Shown here in pieces: positions 27,169 through 36,180 of a stretch of 64,000 bases of DNA. The translations under genes and the position numbers were made by a program. The notes beneath the pieces are model-generated. The model was not told the origin of the DNA. It made no database searches and saw only the letters and a program-made list of their open reading frames with translations. Source of the stretch: Hasllibacter sp. MH4015 (GTDB lineage Bacteria > Pseudomonadota > Alphaproteobacteria > Rhodobacterales > Rhodobacteraceae). The stretch covers positions 1,547,875 to 1,611,874 of the forward strand of contig NZ_JAHTBK010000001.1 of assembly GCF_020177575.1 (NCBI RefSeq). The letters are read 5' to 3'. Positions within the stretch are counted from its first letter, which is position 1. Every line of letters begins with the position of its first letter.

Positions 27169-28041
27169 TCACTCCACATTTTGAACCTGCTCGCGCATCT
27201 GATCTATGGTCAGTTTCAGGTCAAGCCCGATGGCGGTCAGACCGGCGTCGCCGGATTTCGAACACAGAGTATTCGCCTCCCGATTGAATTCCTGCATCAG
27301 GAAATCGAGCTTGCGCCCAACCGGCCCACCACCCGCGATCAGATCGCGCGCTGCGGTGACGTGGGCGCGCAGGCGGTCGATCTCCTCCGTCACATCGGCC
27401 TTCACGGCCAGCACGGCGAGTTCCTGGGCCAGCCGCCCCTCATCGACGATATCCGTGGTCTCCAGCAGGGCGGATACCTGCGTCTTCAGTCGCTCACCCT
27501 GGGCGGCGGCGCGGGCGGTGGCGCTTTCGGCGGCAGCTTCCGTCAGGTCCGCGATGCGGGTCAGTTGCGCCTCCATCACCTCGGCCAAGGCGGCCCCCTC
27601 GGCGCGCCGCATGGCGACGAAGGCGGCGATCAGGTGCTCGGCCTCGGCCATCAGGGCGGCGAGATCAGGGGCCGCCGCCACCTCACGGATGTCCCAAACA
27701 CCCCGCTGCGCCAGGATACCGGACGCGTCGCTGGGGGCGAGGTGCAGGCCCGCATCCGCCGCGCGCGCCTCCACCTCGGCCATGGCGTGTAGAACAGCGC
27801 CCAGGGCATCGGGGTCCAGCATGCCGCCCCCGGCCCCCTTGGTGCGCGTGACTTTCAGGTTCACCGTGACGTTGCCGCGCGCCAGCGCCTTGCCGAGCGC
27901 CGCACGCAACGGCACCTCCAGCGCACCGAACCCGTCCGGCAGACGCAGGCGCAGGTCCAGTCCCCGTCCGTTGACGCCGCGCATGTCCCACGTCCAGGCG
28001 GATGCGCCGTCGTCCCCTTCCGCCGCTGCGAACGCGGTCAT
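27169..28041 (-). CDS. YicC family endoribonuclease-like protein
   Basis: A YicC-type protein, about 290 residues from the ATG at 28041. It opens with SMTAFA, has the N-terminal [21 protein letters not shown] segment (key part VNGRGLDLR), and ends in the conserved [23 protein letters not shown]. coli YicC forms hexamers and cleaves RNA. The family normally has a few residues before SMT, so a TTG at 28065 or GTG at 28080 may be the true start. yicC-gmk order is widely conserved. Confidence 0.88.
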   Translation of the reverse strand: MTAFAAAEGDDGASAWTWDMRGVNGRGLDLRLRLPDGFGALEVPLRAALGKALARGNVTVNLKVTRTKGAGGGMLDPDALGAVLHAMAEVEARAADAGLHLAPSDASGILAQRGVWDIREVAAAPDLAALMAEAEHLIAAFVAMRRAEGAALAEVMEAQLTRIADLTEAAAESATARAAAQGERLKTQVSALLETTDIVDEGRLAQELAVLAVKADVTEEIDRLRAHVTAARDLIAGGGPVGRKLDFLMQEFNREANTLCSKSGDAGLTAIGLDLKLTIDQMREQVQNVE

Positions 28042-28242
28042 GGATGCAATGCCCTTACCGGCCAATTTCCGCCCCCCCACGATTAACCAACTGGCCAGAC
28101 TCCCCCTGCTGCCGACAATTTTATGCGTTATATACGAAAAGGGACAGGAAGCGGGTCCGGCGTCAACCGATCAACGGCGCAGCCCCCGTCCTTCCGCGGG
28201 GGCGGGAACAAGTTTGACGGCAATCGCCGAGGAGCCAGAGCC

Positions 28243-28926
28243 ATGACCATACAGACCGGCACAGCCCGCAATCTGCCCACGCTCGACACACGCCTGACCA
28301 GCGTCCTGCGCTATTGGGACGAGGTGCGGGCGGGGCGCACGGCCCCCGGCCGGGTGGAATTGCAGCCCGCCGCCATGGCCCGTCACCTGTCGCGGATCTG
28401 CGTGCTGGAACGGCCCCGCGCGGGCACGATCCGGATGCGCCTGACAGGGGCCACGATCTCCATGCGTCTCGGCATGGAATTGCGCGGCATGCCGTTCCGG
28501 GCGCTGTTCGAGCTGGATGACCGCGCATTCGCTATGGCCGCGGCGGAGGCGGCGATGACCACCCCTAATGTCAGCCTGTTGTCGCTGTCGCGGATGGAAC
28601 GCACCGGCGCGACGGCGGAGGCGACGATGGCCATCCTCCCCCTGACCGACACGCGCGGCGCGCTGACACGGGCGCTGGCCGTCTACTCCGAACGTCCGTC
28701 CATGACGCCGTATCTCTCGGACATTCGCGGGCGCTTCCTCGTCAATGGATGCCACACGCTGGACATCCCGGAAGTGGGCAGCATCCTTGAGAACGCACCT
28801 TTGGCGGAGCGGATGCGCCCCCAGGTGCGGATCGCGCGCGGGGTCGATACAGCGCCGCAGGACGATGTTCAGTGCCTGACCGGACAACGCCCGACATTCC
28901 GGGTGATCGAAGGCGGGCTGGCCTGA
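28243..28926 (+). CDS. PAS-domain protein (PAS_5-like)
   Basis: A 227-residue protein. VLRYWDEVRAGRTAPGRVELQP, then LERPRAGTIRMRLTGATI, and LGMELRGMPFRALF (in parts) form the PAS_5-type sensor pattern frequent in Rhodobacterales. No output domain is attached, and a disordered C-terminal third follows. It may sense redox state or a small ligand, but nothing indicates the partner. GAGGAG precedes the ATG at 28243. Its stop codon is part of an inverted repeat shared with the convergent aroF-type gene. Confidence 0.7.
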   Translation: MTIQTGTARNLPTLDTRLTSVLRYWDEVRAGRTAPGRVELQPAAMARHLSRICVLERPRAGTIRMRLTGATISMRLGMELRGMPFRALFELDDRAFAMAAAEAAMTTPNVSLLSLSRMERTGATAEATMAILPLTDTRGALTRALAVYSERPSMTPYLSDIRGRFLVNGCHTLDIPEVGSILENAPLAERMRPQVRIARGVDTAPQDDVQCLTGQRPTFRVIEGGLA

Positions 28927-28952
28927 TCCGGCCAGCCGCCGTTTCTCAGGCC
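28920..28952. terminator. dyad over two convergent stop codons
   Basis: GGCCTGA (28920-28926) and TCAGGCC (28946-28952) are perfect inverted arms with a 19-base loop, each containing the stop of one of the converging genes. It could end both transcripts, but there is no T-run. Confidence 0.3.
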
Positions 28953-30319
28953 GTCGCGCGCAGCGCCTCACGGCTCGACGACAGCTCTTCCGCCACAAGG
29001 AACGCCAGTTCGAGGGATTGCGACGCGTTCAGGCGCGGATCGCAGGCGGTGTGATACCGGCTTGACAGATCCTCGTCGGTCACGGCCCGTACGCCACCGG
29101 TGCATTCGGTCACGTCCTTGCCTGTCATCTCGAAATGCACGCCCCCGGCGATCGTGCCCTCCGCCCGGTGGACGGCGAAGAATTCCTGCACCTCGCGCAG
29201 CACGCTTTCGAACGGCCGGGTCTTGTAGCCGCTGTCGGACTTGATCGTGTTGCCGTGCATCGGGTCACAGGACCAAACGACGGGATGCGCCTCCTCCTCG
29301 ACCGCGCGGATCAGCTTGGGCATGTGATCGCCCACGGCCCCCGCGCCGAAGCGGTTGATCAGCACGATCCGCCCCGCTTCCCGGTTCGGGTTCAGGGTGT
29401 CGAGCAATTCCTTGAGGTCGGAACGCGTGATCGACGGGCCGCACTTGATGCCGATCGGGTTCTGCACGCCCTTGCAGAACTCCACATGGGCGCCGTCGGG
29501 TTGCCGGGTGCGATCGCCGATCCAGATCATGTGGCCCGATCCCGCCAGCCATTTGCCGGACGTGGAGTCCAGTCGGCAAAGCGCCTCCTCGTATTCCAGC
29601 AACAACGCCTCGTGGGAGGTGTAGAAATCCACCGCCGACAATTCGTGGTTGGTCTCGGATGTCAGGCCCGCGGCGGTCATGAAGTCCAACGCATCCTGGA
29701 TACGGTTGGCCATATCGCGATATTTCGCGGCGTCATCGCCATCGGTGAAGCCGAGGGTCCAGGAATGGACGTGGTGAATGTCGGCATAGCCCCCGGAGGA
29801 GAAGGCGCGCACAAGGTTCAGGGACGCCGCCGCCTGGGTATAGGCCTGCAACATCTTCTGCGGGTTCGGGATCCGCGCCTCGGGGGTGAAGTCCAGCTCG
29901 TTGATGATGTCGCCGCGATAGGACGGCAACTCCACCCCATCCTTCACCTCCGTAGGGGCGGAACGCGGCTTGGCGAACTGGCCCGCCATGCGCCCGATCT
30001 TCACCACCGGCACCTTCGCGCCATAGGTCAGGACCATGGCCATCTGGAGCATGACCTTGAACGTGTCACGGATGTTGTCGGCGGAGAATTCCGCGAAGCT
30101 TTCCGCGCAATCGCCGCCCTGCAAAAGGAAGCCTTCGCCACGCGCCACGGCCGCCAATTCCTGTTTCAGCCTGCGTGCCTCGCCTGCAAAAACCAGCGGC
30201 GGATACTGGCTCAACTGAGCCTCCACGGCATTCAGAGCGCCCTGATCGAGGTAATCTGGCATCTGAATCCGCTCTTTGCGGCGCCAATCGGCTTTCGTCC
30301 AGGTGGTTGCGGCGGTCAT
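28946..30319 (-). CDS. 3-deoxy-7-phosphoheptulonate synthase, class II
   Basis: A 457-residue plant-type (class II) DAHP synthase, first step of the shikimate pathway. Markers are LLQGGDCAESFAEF, KIGRMAGQFAKPRS, GAGAVGDHMPKLI, VVWSCDPMHGNT and GGVHFEMTGKDVTEC, which hold the metal and phosphoenolpyruvate ligands. The ATG at 30319 has GGAG six bases upstream. The frame stays open far upstream without stops, but that region lies antisense to the GlxA gene and is not coding. It stands apart from other aro genes. Confidence 0.95.
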   Translation of the reverse strand: MTAATTWTKADWRRKERIQMPDYLDQGALNAVEAQLSQYPPLVFAGEARRLKQELAAVARGEGFLLQGGDCAESFAEFSADNIRDTFKVMLQMAMVLTYGAKVPVVKIGRMAGQFAKPRSAPTEVKDGVELPSYRGDIINELDFTPEARIPNPQKMLQAYTQAAASLNLVRAFSSGGYADIHHVHSWTLGFTDGDDAAKYRDMANRIQDALDFMTAAGLTSETNHELSAVDFYTSHEALLLEYEEALCRLDSTSGKWLAGSGHMIWIGDRTRQPDGAHVEFCKGVQNPIGIKCGPSITRSDLKELLDTLNPNREAGRIVLINRFGAGAVGDHMPKLIRAVEEEAHPVVWSCDPMHGNTIKSDSGYKTRPFESVLREVQEFFAVHRAEGTIAGGVHFEMTGKDVTECTGGVRAVTDEDLSSRYHTACDPRLNASQSLELAFLVAEELSSSREALRATA

Positions 30320-30493
30320 GGTCGTCTCCATTTCCAAGGATCGGCCCCCTCCATACACAAGGCCCGCATGGCTTCCAATCCCGCAAATGCGATGATTTCG
30401 GGATTGCGCGGGCGATAAATTGGTGCTTTCGGTGGAGCCGGGGCGAACAAGGCGCACAAGCAACGATGCGACCGTCCCCAAGGGAGACATCGG

Positions 30494-31489
30494 ATGTCCA
30501 ATGCACCGGCACGGACGCGCAATACTGACGGGCCGAAGCGGTTCGTCTTCGTGTTGCTGGACCAATTCACCATGCTTTGCCTTTCCTCCGCCGTCGAGGC
30601 GTTGCGGATCGCCAACCGTATGTCCGGCTCCGAGATCTATTCCTGGACCCTTGCCGGCGAAGGTGGCGAACACGCCCAAAGCTCCGCCGGGATCTGGTTC
30701 CGGCTCGACAGCGATCTGGAGGAATTCGACCGCGACGATACGATCCTCGTTTGCGGCGGCATCGACGTGGCCGGTGCCACGACCAAACGCATGCTCAGCT
30801 GGCTGCGCCGCGAGGCACGCAAGGGTCCGGTCATCGGCGGGCTGTGCACCGCGGGCTATACGCTGGCCAAGGCCGGTCTTCTGGACGGCAAGCGGGCCAC
30901 GATCCACTGGGAAAACCAGGACAGCTTCACCGAGGAATTCGAAGAGGTCACGCTGACCAAATCGGTCTTCGTCGTGGACGGCAACCGGATTACAACTGCC
31001 GGGGGCACCGCCTCCATCGACCTGATGCTGAAGCTGATCGCCCAGGATCAGGGGGAGGATCTGGCCAACCTCGTGGCCGATCAGTTGATCTATTCCTCCA
31101 TCCGCACCGATCAGGACACGCAGCGCCTGTCGATCCCCACCCGGATCGGCGTGCGCCACCCCAAGCTGGGGCAGGTCATCCGGATGATGGAGCAGAATAT
31201 CGAGGAGCCGATCAGCCCCGCACAGCTTGCGCAGGATGTCGGCATGTCGACCCGGCAGTTGGAGCGGCTGTTCCGGCGCTACCTCAACCGCTCCCCCAAG
31301 CGGTATTACATGGAATTGCGTCTGGGTAAGGCGCGAAACCTGCTGATGCAGACGGATATGAGCGTCATCAACGTGGCGCTGGCCTGTGGCTTTGCCTCTC
31401 CCTCGCATTTTTCCAAATGCTACCGCGCCCATTACGACACCACACCGTACCGGGAACGCGGCACCCATGCGGCCCGCGAACGGGCGTGA
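30494..31489 (+). CDS. GlxA-family AraC transcriptional regulator
   Basis: A 331-residue regulator. Residues about 15-190 are a DJ-1/PfpI-like domain (FVFVLLDQFTMLCLSSAVEALRIAN in part, VIGGLCTAGYTLAKAGLLDG with the elbow cysteine, GGTASIDLMLKLI). Residues about 225-325 are an AraC DNA-binding domain (ISPAQLAQDVGMSTRQLERLFRRY and GFASPSHFSKCYRAHY). Relatives such as GbdR and CdhR sense quaternary amines. The ligand here is unknown. Its stop overlaps the start of the next gene (TGATG). Confidence 0.9.
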   Translation: MSNAPARTRNTDGPKRFVFVLLDQFTMLCLSSAVEALRIANRMSGSEIYSWTLAGEGGEHAQSSAGIWFRLDSDLEEFDRDDTILVCGGIDVAGATTKRMLSWLRREARKGPVIGGLCTAGYTLAKAGLLDGKRATIHWENQDSFTEEFEEVTLTKSVFVVDGNRITTAGGTASIDLMLKLIAQDQGEDLANLVADQLIYSSIRTDQDTQRLSIPTRIGVRHPKLGQVIRMMEQNIEEPISPAQLAQDVGMSTRQLERLFRRYLNRSPKRYYMELRLGKARNLLMQTDMSVINVALACGFASPSHFSKCYRAHYDTTPYRERGTHAARERA

Positions 31490-32556
31490 TGCGCCTTGCC
31501 GTGATCGGCGCGATTTGCGTGGCGCTGATCGTGGCCATCGTGGCGCTGGCCGGGGGGCCACGGCAATCGGTGACGGCGCTGCGCGATGCACGGGCGTTGG
31601 CCAACCTGCCGCAGGTCGAACTCGGCCCCATGCTGAGCGCCGACGAAGGCACGCCCGATCTTGTGGTGTTTCAAGACGGGGCGGACGGGTGGTTCGAGCT
31701 GGACATGGCCGCCCTGCCCGAAGGTTTGCGTATCGGGTTCTACGGCACACGCCTGATCGATGCGTTCACCGGCAACGCCCACGTGCCGCTTTATTGCACA
31801 GGCACGACACAGCGGCCGGGCAAGATCATCTGGGTGGTGCAAGATGCGCAGATCGTGGCGGATTACGCCTTCTGTTCGCCCCGACGCATGGACCTGGGGC
31901 CCCTTCGGCCCTTTGCCGTATCGGTTGAGTTGGTGAGGGAAGACTTGACGCGGGACGAGGTCGAGGACTTGGAGCTTGCGCTTGCCGACGACCCGCACCG
32001 CGCGCCTGTGGTGCTGCCGCAAGACATCTCCGACCTGACCCACCGGCGCATCGTCACCCTGCCGCATCTGTGGGTCGCCCCCCAGTCACGCGGTCGCCTC
32101 TACGATGTGGAGCAAGCGTTGCAAGACGCCATCGAGACCCATCTGGGGGAGGCCGAGGTGTCGTTCACCCGGCGGCCCCAGAGCAATCCGAACCTTGTCC
32201 TGACGCCCGAGGATGGGGGGCCGCAGGTCAACGGCATGGCCATCCAGGTCGGCGCGCGGTCCGGCGTGGTTCCGGGTATCTGGGCCGAGCCGATGGTGAT
32301 CCGCGTCGCCTGTCGGCCCGAGGCCTGCGCGCGGCTCGATTCGCTGGACTTCACCCCCCTGATCGCGCCCGCGCGCGACATCGAGGCCTTGCACGCGGCG
32401 ATGGCAGAAATTGTCTTGCGGGCGGCGGATGATCCGGGCCCGACGCCCGGCCTATACCCCACAATTGAGGCGTTGGAGGACGACCGGCTGGAGATTTCAG
32501 ACCCGCAGCCCGTCACCTACCAGACCCGGTATATCGTCCGGCAGGGCGGGGATTAA
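31489..32556 (+). CDS. membrane-anchored protein, unknown function
   Basis: A 355-residue protein with one N-terminal membrane segment (LAVIGAICVALIVAIVALAGG) and a hydrophilic remainder that should lie in the periplasm. The body has paired cysteines (LYCTGTT, YAFCSPRRM, VACRPEACARL) that could form disulfides. I recognise no domain. It overlaps the GlxA regulator stop by one base, so it is translationally coupled to that gene, and its last four bases overlap the convergent hypothetical gene. Confidence 0.6.
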   Translation: MRLAVIGAICVALIVAIVALAGGPRQSVTALRDARALANLPQVELGPMLSADEGTPDLVVFQDGADGWFELDMAALPEGLRIGFYGTRLIDAFTGNAHVPLYCTGTTQRPGKIIWVVQDAQIVADYAFCSPRRMDLGPLRPFAVSVELVREDLTRDEVEDLELALADDPHRAPVVLPQDISDLTHRRIVTLPHLWVAPQSRGRLYDVEQALQDAIETHLGEAEVSFTRRPQSNPNLVLTPEDGGPQVNGMAIQVGARSGVVPGIWAEPMVIRVACRPEACARLDSLDFTPLIAPARDIEALHAAMAEIVLRAADDPGPTPGLYPTIEALEDDRLEISDPQPVTYQTRYIVRQGGD

Positions 32557-32825
32557 TCGCGCGCCACGCGGGCCGCGCGCCCGCCGCGCCGCTTGGGCAT
32601 CGGGCTGGAGAGCAGCCCTTCTTCCAGAACCGCCTTCATGGGGTGATCCGCCGGATCGCCCGCGTGGCGCGCCAACAACGCGCGGATCGCGGGAAGGTGA
32701 TCGGCTTGCCCGTGGCTCAACGCCCAATCCACGAAGATGGACCGACACTCCGCCGCAGTGATCCCGTCGATGCGGAACGCCTCCCGGATCAGGTTCTTGG
32801 GGTCGATCGGGTCCTTGTCGGCCAT
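32553..32825 (-). CDS. conserved hypothetical protein downstream of glnE
   Basis: A 90-residue protein with NLIREAFRIDGITAAECRSIFVDWALS (in part ITAAECRSIFVDWAL), predicted helical, and a basic C-terminus (MPKRRGGRAARVARD). No domain assignment is possible. Its ATG overlaps the glnE stop by one base (TGATG), which argues for co-expression with the glutamine synthetase modifier. Whether it acts in nitrogen control is not shown. Confidence 0.65.
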   Translation of the reverse strand: MADKDPIDPKNLIREAFRIDGITAAECRSIFVDWALSHGQADHLPAIRALLARHAGDPADHPMKAVLEEGLLSSPMPKRRGGRAARVARD

Positions 32826-35620
32826 CAGGGATCACTCGCGGCATCGGGCATGATGTGGGCGATCCTAGTGGCAGCATCGGCGCGGGATGTGTCCAACTGC
32901 GTCACCAAAGCGTCCGCGTCCGTCATTTCCGTGAGCCGAACGAGGAAGGCACGCCCGCCCGCACCAAGCGTGTCGGCCCTGAGCGGTCCGGCGCTGAGAA
33001 GATGCGCGCCCTGTTGAAGGCGGCGAAACAGGGTGTGCGTGGCGCTCAACGCATCCGCGCTTTCCGTGTCGATCAGGCCCGCGCCACACGCCGCATGCAA
33101 CTGCTCCGCCGGTCGACGGTCGGGCGCACCGGCGGCAAGGGCCAGCGCCTGGCTCAACAGCGCGATATCCTGCGTCCCGCCGGGGCCGTCCTTCACCGCC
33201 CAGGTTGAACCCGCGCGCCCCGCCTGCCCCAGCCGCGCGCGCATATCGGCGGCGTCTTGCAATATCGCGTCCCGCGCGCCCCTGCGGCCCGCGATCACGG
33301 CGCAGCGCACCGCCTCCACATCCGCCGCAAGGCCCGCATCGCCCGCCACGACCCGCGCACGGGTCAGCGCCATATGCTCCCACGTCCACGCCTCTTCACG
33401 CTGATACCGCTCGAACGCGCTCAAGGCCGTAGCGACCGGCCCCTGCCCGCCCGAGGGACGCAGGCGCATGTCGACGTCGTAAAGCTTGCCTTCCGCCGTC
33501 GGCGCGCTCAACGCCGTGATCAGCGCCTTGGTGGCCTTCGCGAACCAGCCGCGTGGGTCCAGCGGGCGGCGGCCTTCGGTCATCTCCACGCCCTGGGCAT
33601 CGAAGATCACGATCAGGTCTAGGTCAGACAGGGCGGTCATTTCCGACGCGCCGAGGCTGCCCATGGCCAGCACGACGCCACCGCGTCCCGGCGCGGGCCC
33701 GTGGCGCCGCCCGATATCGGCACAGACAGACGGCCAAAGCCCGGCCACGACGGCTTGCGCCAGGTCGGAATACTGCGCCGCCGCTTCGCCCGCACCGATC
33801 AGGCCCCGCAGCATGTGAACCCCGATCCGGAAATGCCATTCCTTTTGCCAGATCCGCGCCGCGTCCAGCTGCGCCTCGTAATCCAGCGGGGCGAGCGTTT
33901 GGCCCAGATCCTCTGCCAGCCCGTCCGCGCCGGGCCATGGCGCGAAGAACTGCCCGTCAAGAACCGCGTCCAGAACCCCGGAATTGCGGCTGAGATAAGT
34001 CGCCAGCGCCGGGGCCGTGGTGCAGATATCCCCGATCAGGTCGATCAGGCTCGGGTTCGCCTCGAAGAGCGAAAACAACTGCACGCCCGCGGGCAGGCCC
34101 CGCAGGAAGCCGTCGAAATTCGACAAAGCCTCCTCGGGCTTGGCGGCCTGGGCCAGGCGCGCCAGAAGATCGGGCTTGAGGCGTTCAAAAATCTCCTGCC
34201 CGCGCGGTGACCGCAATGCCGGATATCCGGGCCAGCGTGCCACGACATCGCGGGCCGCATCGCTCAAATCCGGCGCGGCCTGCGCGCGGGTCTTGGTTGC
34301 GTAGAGATCGCCGGTGATTTTTGCGACCGCCGCCATCCGCTCCCGCAATTCCGCGCAATAGGCGACGGTGTCACCCTGCCCGCTCAACCGGGCCAGGCGA
34401 TCGAAGCCCTCTGGTGATTTCGGCAAAGTGTGGGTCTGGGCATCGTCGATCATCTGCACCCGATGCTCCGCCTCTCGCAGGTGGGCGTAGTGATCGGCCA
34501 ATTCGCCGGCCACATCGCGGGTGATCCAATCGGCTCGCGCGAGCGCCGCCAGCGCCTTGACGGTGCGCCGCTGGCGCAGGCCCGGATCGCGCCCACCGGC
34601 CACCAATTGCCGGGTCTGGGCGAAAAACTCGATTTCCCGAATGCCGCCTTTCCCCAGTTTCAGGTTACGCCCCTCAAGCGCGTCCCCGTGCAATCCCTTG
34701 TGGTCCTTGATCCGCTGGCGCATATCCATCGTCTCGGCCACGGTCGCAAAATCCAGGTGCCTGCGCCACACGAACGGCGTCAGCGTATCGAGGAACCGCG
34801 CGCCCGCCGCCACGTCGCCCGCCGCCGCACGCGCCTTGATATAGGCGGAGCGTTCCCAGGTCCGCCCCTCCGCCTCGTAATACCGTTCCGCCGCCGCCAT
34901 GGAGATGCAGACCGGCGTCACGGACGGGTCCGGGCGCAGGCGCAGGTCGGTGCGGAACACATACCCCTCCCCCGTCACGTCGTTGAGGCTGGCGGCCATG
35001 GCGCGGGTCGCCTTGATGAAGCCTGCGCGCGCCTCCATCTCCTCCGCCGGGCCATCGAAGCGACTTTCGTCGAACAGGCAGATCAGGTCGATGTCTGAGG
35101 AATAGTTCAACTCCCCCGCGCCCATCTTGCCCATGGCGAGCGCCACCATCCCCGCCCCGTCGCGCAAGGCGTCTTCCTCGGTCTGGCCGGGGATCTTTCC
35201 GCGTTTCGCGATCTTGGCCACCTGGATCGCCAACGCCGCCGCCACGCAGGCATCGGCAAAATCGCTCCAGGCTTGGGTGACCGTGCCTAGCGCCCAGACC
35301 CCGCCCAAATCGCACAGGGCCACGATCAGGGCCGCACGTCGCTTCAGCTTTCGCAATCCGGTGTCGAGCGTGCTTGCGTCCAACGTGCCGGTTTCCGCGA
35401 TCAGGGCGGCAATCACCTCCTCCGGTGTATCGTCAAGCGCGTGGGACAGCCAATGCCCTTCCTTCGCGATCAGTCCCGCCAGATAGGGTGATGACCCAGC
35501 CGTTCCTTCGATCAACTCCGCAATCTCCCCGGGTGGGCCATGGAGATGAGCCAACGCCTCCGCCCCCCTCTCGGGCACATGGGCGATGGGCGTGCGCGTG
35601 ATGCGGGAGGCGAAGGTCAT
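32825..35620 (-). CDS. glnE: bifunctional glutamine synthetase adenylyltransferase/deadenylase
   Basis: A 931-residue two-headed nucleotidyltransferase. The N-terminal deadenylase half has MGKMGAGELNYSSDIDLICLFDE (key GELNYSSDIDL). The C-terminal adenylyltransferase half has GSLGASEMTALSDLDLIVIFD. Each supplies the metal-binding DxD pair (DID and DLD). It tunes glutamine synthetase by reversible AMP attachment in response to PII state. Length is near the family norm of about 945. It is divergent from the YbaK gene, 89 bases apart. Confidence 0.96.
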   Translation of the reverse strand: MTFASRITRTPIAHVPERGAEALAHLHGPPGEIAELIEGTAGSSPYLAGLIAKEGHWLSHALDDTPEEVIAALIAETGTLDASTLDTGLRKLKRRAALIVALCDLGGVWALGTVTQAWSDFADACVAAALAIQVAKIAKRGKIPGQTEEDALRDGAGMVALAMGKMGAGELNYSSDIDLICLFDESRFDGPAEEMEARAGFIKATRAMAASLNDVTGEGYVFRTDLRLRPDPSVTPVCISMAAAERYYEAEGRTWERSAYIKARAAAGDVAAGARFLDTLTPFVWRRHLDFATVAETMDMRQRIKDHKGLHGDALEGRNLKLGKGGIREIEFFAQTRQLVAGGRDPGLRQRRTVKALAALARADWITRDVAGELADHYAHLREAEHRVQMIDDAQTHTLPKSPEGFDRLARLSGQGDTVAYCAELRERMAAVAKITGDLYATKTRAQAAPDLSDAARDVVARWPGYPALRSPRGQEIFERLKPDLLARLAQAAKPEEALSNFDGFLRGLPAGVQLFSLFEANPSLIDLIGDICTTAPALATYLSRNSGVLDAVLDGQFFAPWPGADGLAEDLGQTLAPLDYEAQLDAARIWQKEWHFRIGVHMLRGLIGAGEAAAQYSDLAQAVVAGLWPSVCADIGRRHGPAPGRGGVVLAMGSLGASEMTALSDLDLIVIFDAQGVEMTEGRRPLDPRGWFAKATKALITALSAPTAEGKLYDVDMRLRPSGGQGPVATALSAFERYQREEAWTWEHMALTRARVVAGDAGLAADVEAVRCAVIAGRRGARDAILQDAADMRARLGQAGRAGSTWAVKDGPGGTQDIALLSQALALAAGAPDRRPAEQLHAACGAGLIDTESADALSATHTLFRRLQQGAHLLSAGPLRADTLGAGGRAFLVRLTEMTDADALVTQLDTSRADAATRIAHIMPDAASDP

Positions 35621-35709
35621 TGGCGGCGCGGATATCCTGTTACGGGCCGGGTCTTGTCGGCGCGTGCGATCCTTACGAGGGTCCGCCGGATTGGCAAGGG
35701 ATCACGGAC

Positions 35710-36180
35710 ATGTCGAAGTCACTCAAACGGGTCAGGCGCGCGCTTGAGGAGGCCGGGATCGCGGCAGACGTGGTCGAGATGGCCGATGGCACCCGCACCG
35801 CAGCCGAGGCCGCACGGGCGGCGGGATGTGAGATCGACCAGATCGCAAAATCCATCATCTTCCGGGCGGAAACCTCCGGCGAGGCGGTGCTGTTCGTGAC
35901 CGCAGGCAGCAATCAGGTGGATGCGACCAAGGCCGGCGACGTCGCGGGGGAGCCGCTTGGCAAGGCCGACGCCGCGCTGATCCGGGCGCAGACTGGTTTC
36001 GCCATCGGGGGCGTCGCGCCCATCGGGCATCTCAACCCGATCCGCGCCTGGTGGGACCCGCGCCTGTCGGAGTTCGCCACGGTCTACGCCGCCGCCGGAA
36101 CGCCGCGCCACATTTTCCCCATTGCGCCCGACGTGCTGCAGCGGATGTGCGGGGCAATCGACGCGGATTTCACCGGCTGA
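35710..36180 (+). CDS. YbaK/EbsC-type aminoacyl-tRNA deacylase
   Basis: A 156-residue protein with the YbaK fold: a disordered start, TAAEAARAAGCEIDQIAKSIIF (the Cys plus the invariant lysine in IAKSIIF), GEAVLFVTAGSNQVD, and AIGGVAPIGHLNPI. Members hydrolyse misacylated tRNA such as Cys-tRNA-Pro in trans. The ATG at 35710 follows AAGGGA; an earlier in-frame start at 35620 would abut glnE and adds unlike residues. The 3' end overlaps lpxB by 11 bases. Confidence 0.85.
   Translation: MSKSLKRVRRALEEAGIAADVVEMADGTRTAAEAARAAGCEIDQIAKSIIFRAETSGEAVLFVTAGSNQVDATKAGDVAGEPLGKADAALIRAQTGFAIGGVAPIGHLNPIRAWWDPRLSEFATVYAAAGTPRHIFPIAPDVLQRMCGAIDADFTG

Noticed and set aside
28946-31750. A much longer open frame through the DAHP synthase, reaching over 900 codons
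   Set aside because: The upstream part lies antisense to the GlxA regulator and is low-complexity; the family length and the ribosome binding site place the start at 30319.
32086-32516. Minus-strand frames inside the orphan membrane protein gene
   Set aside because: The plus-strand frame has a coherent membrane anchor and couples to the GlxA gene; the opposite frames lack coding features.
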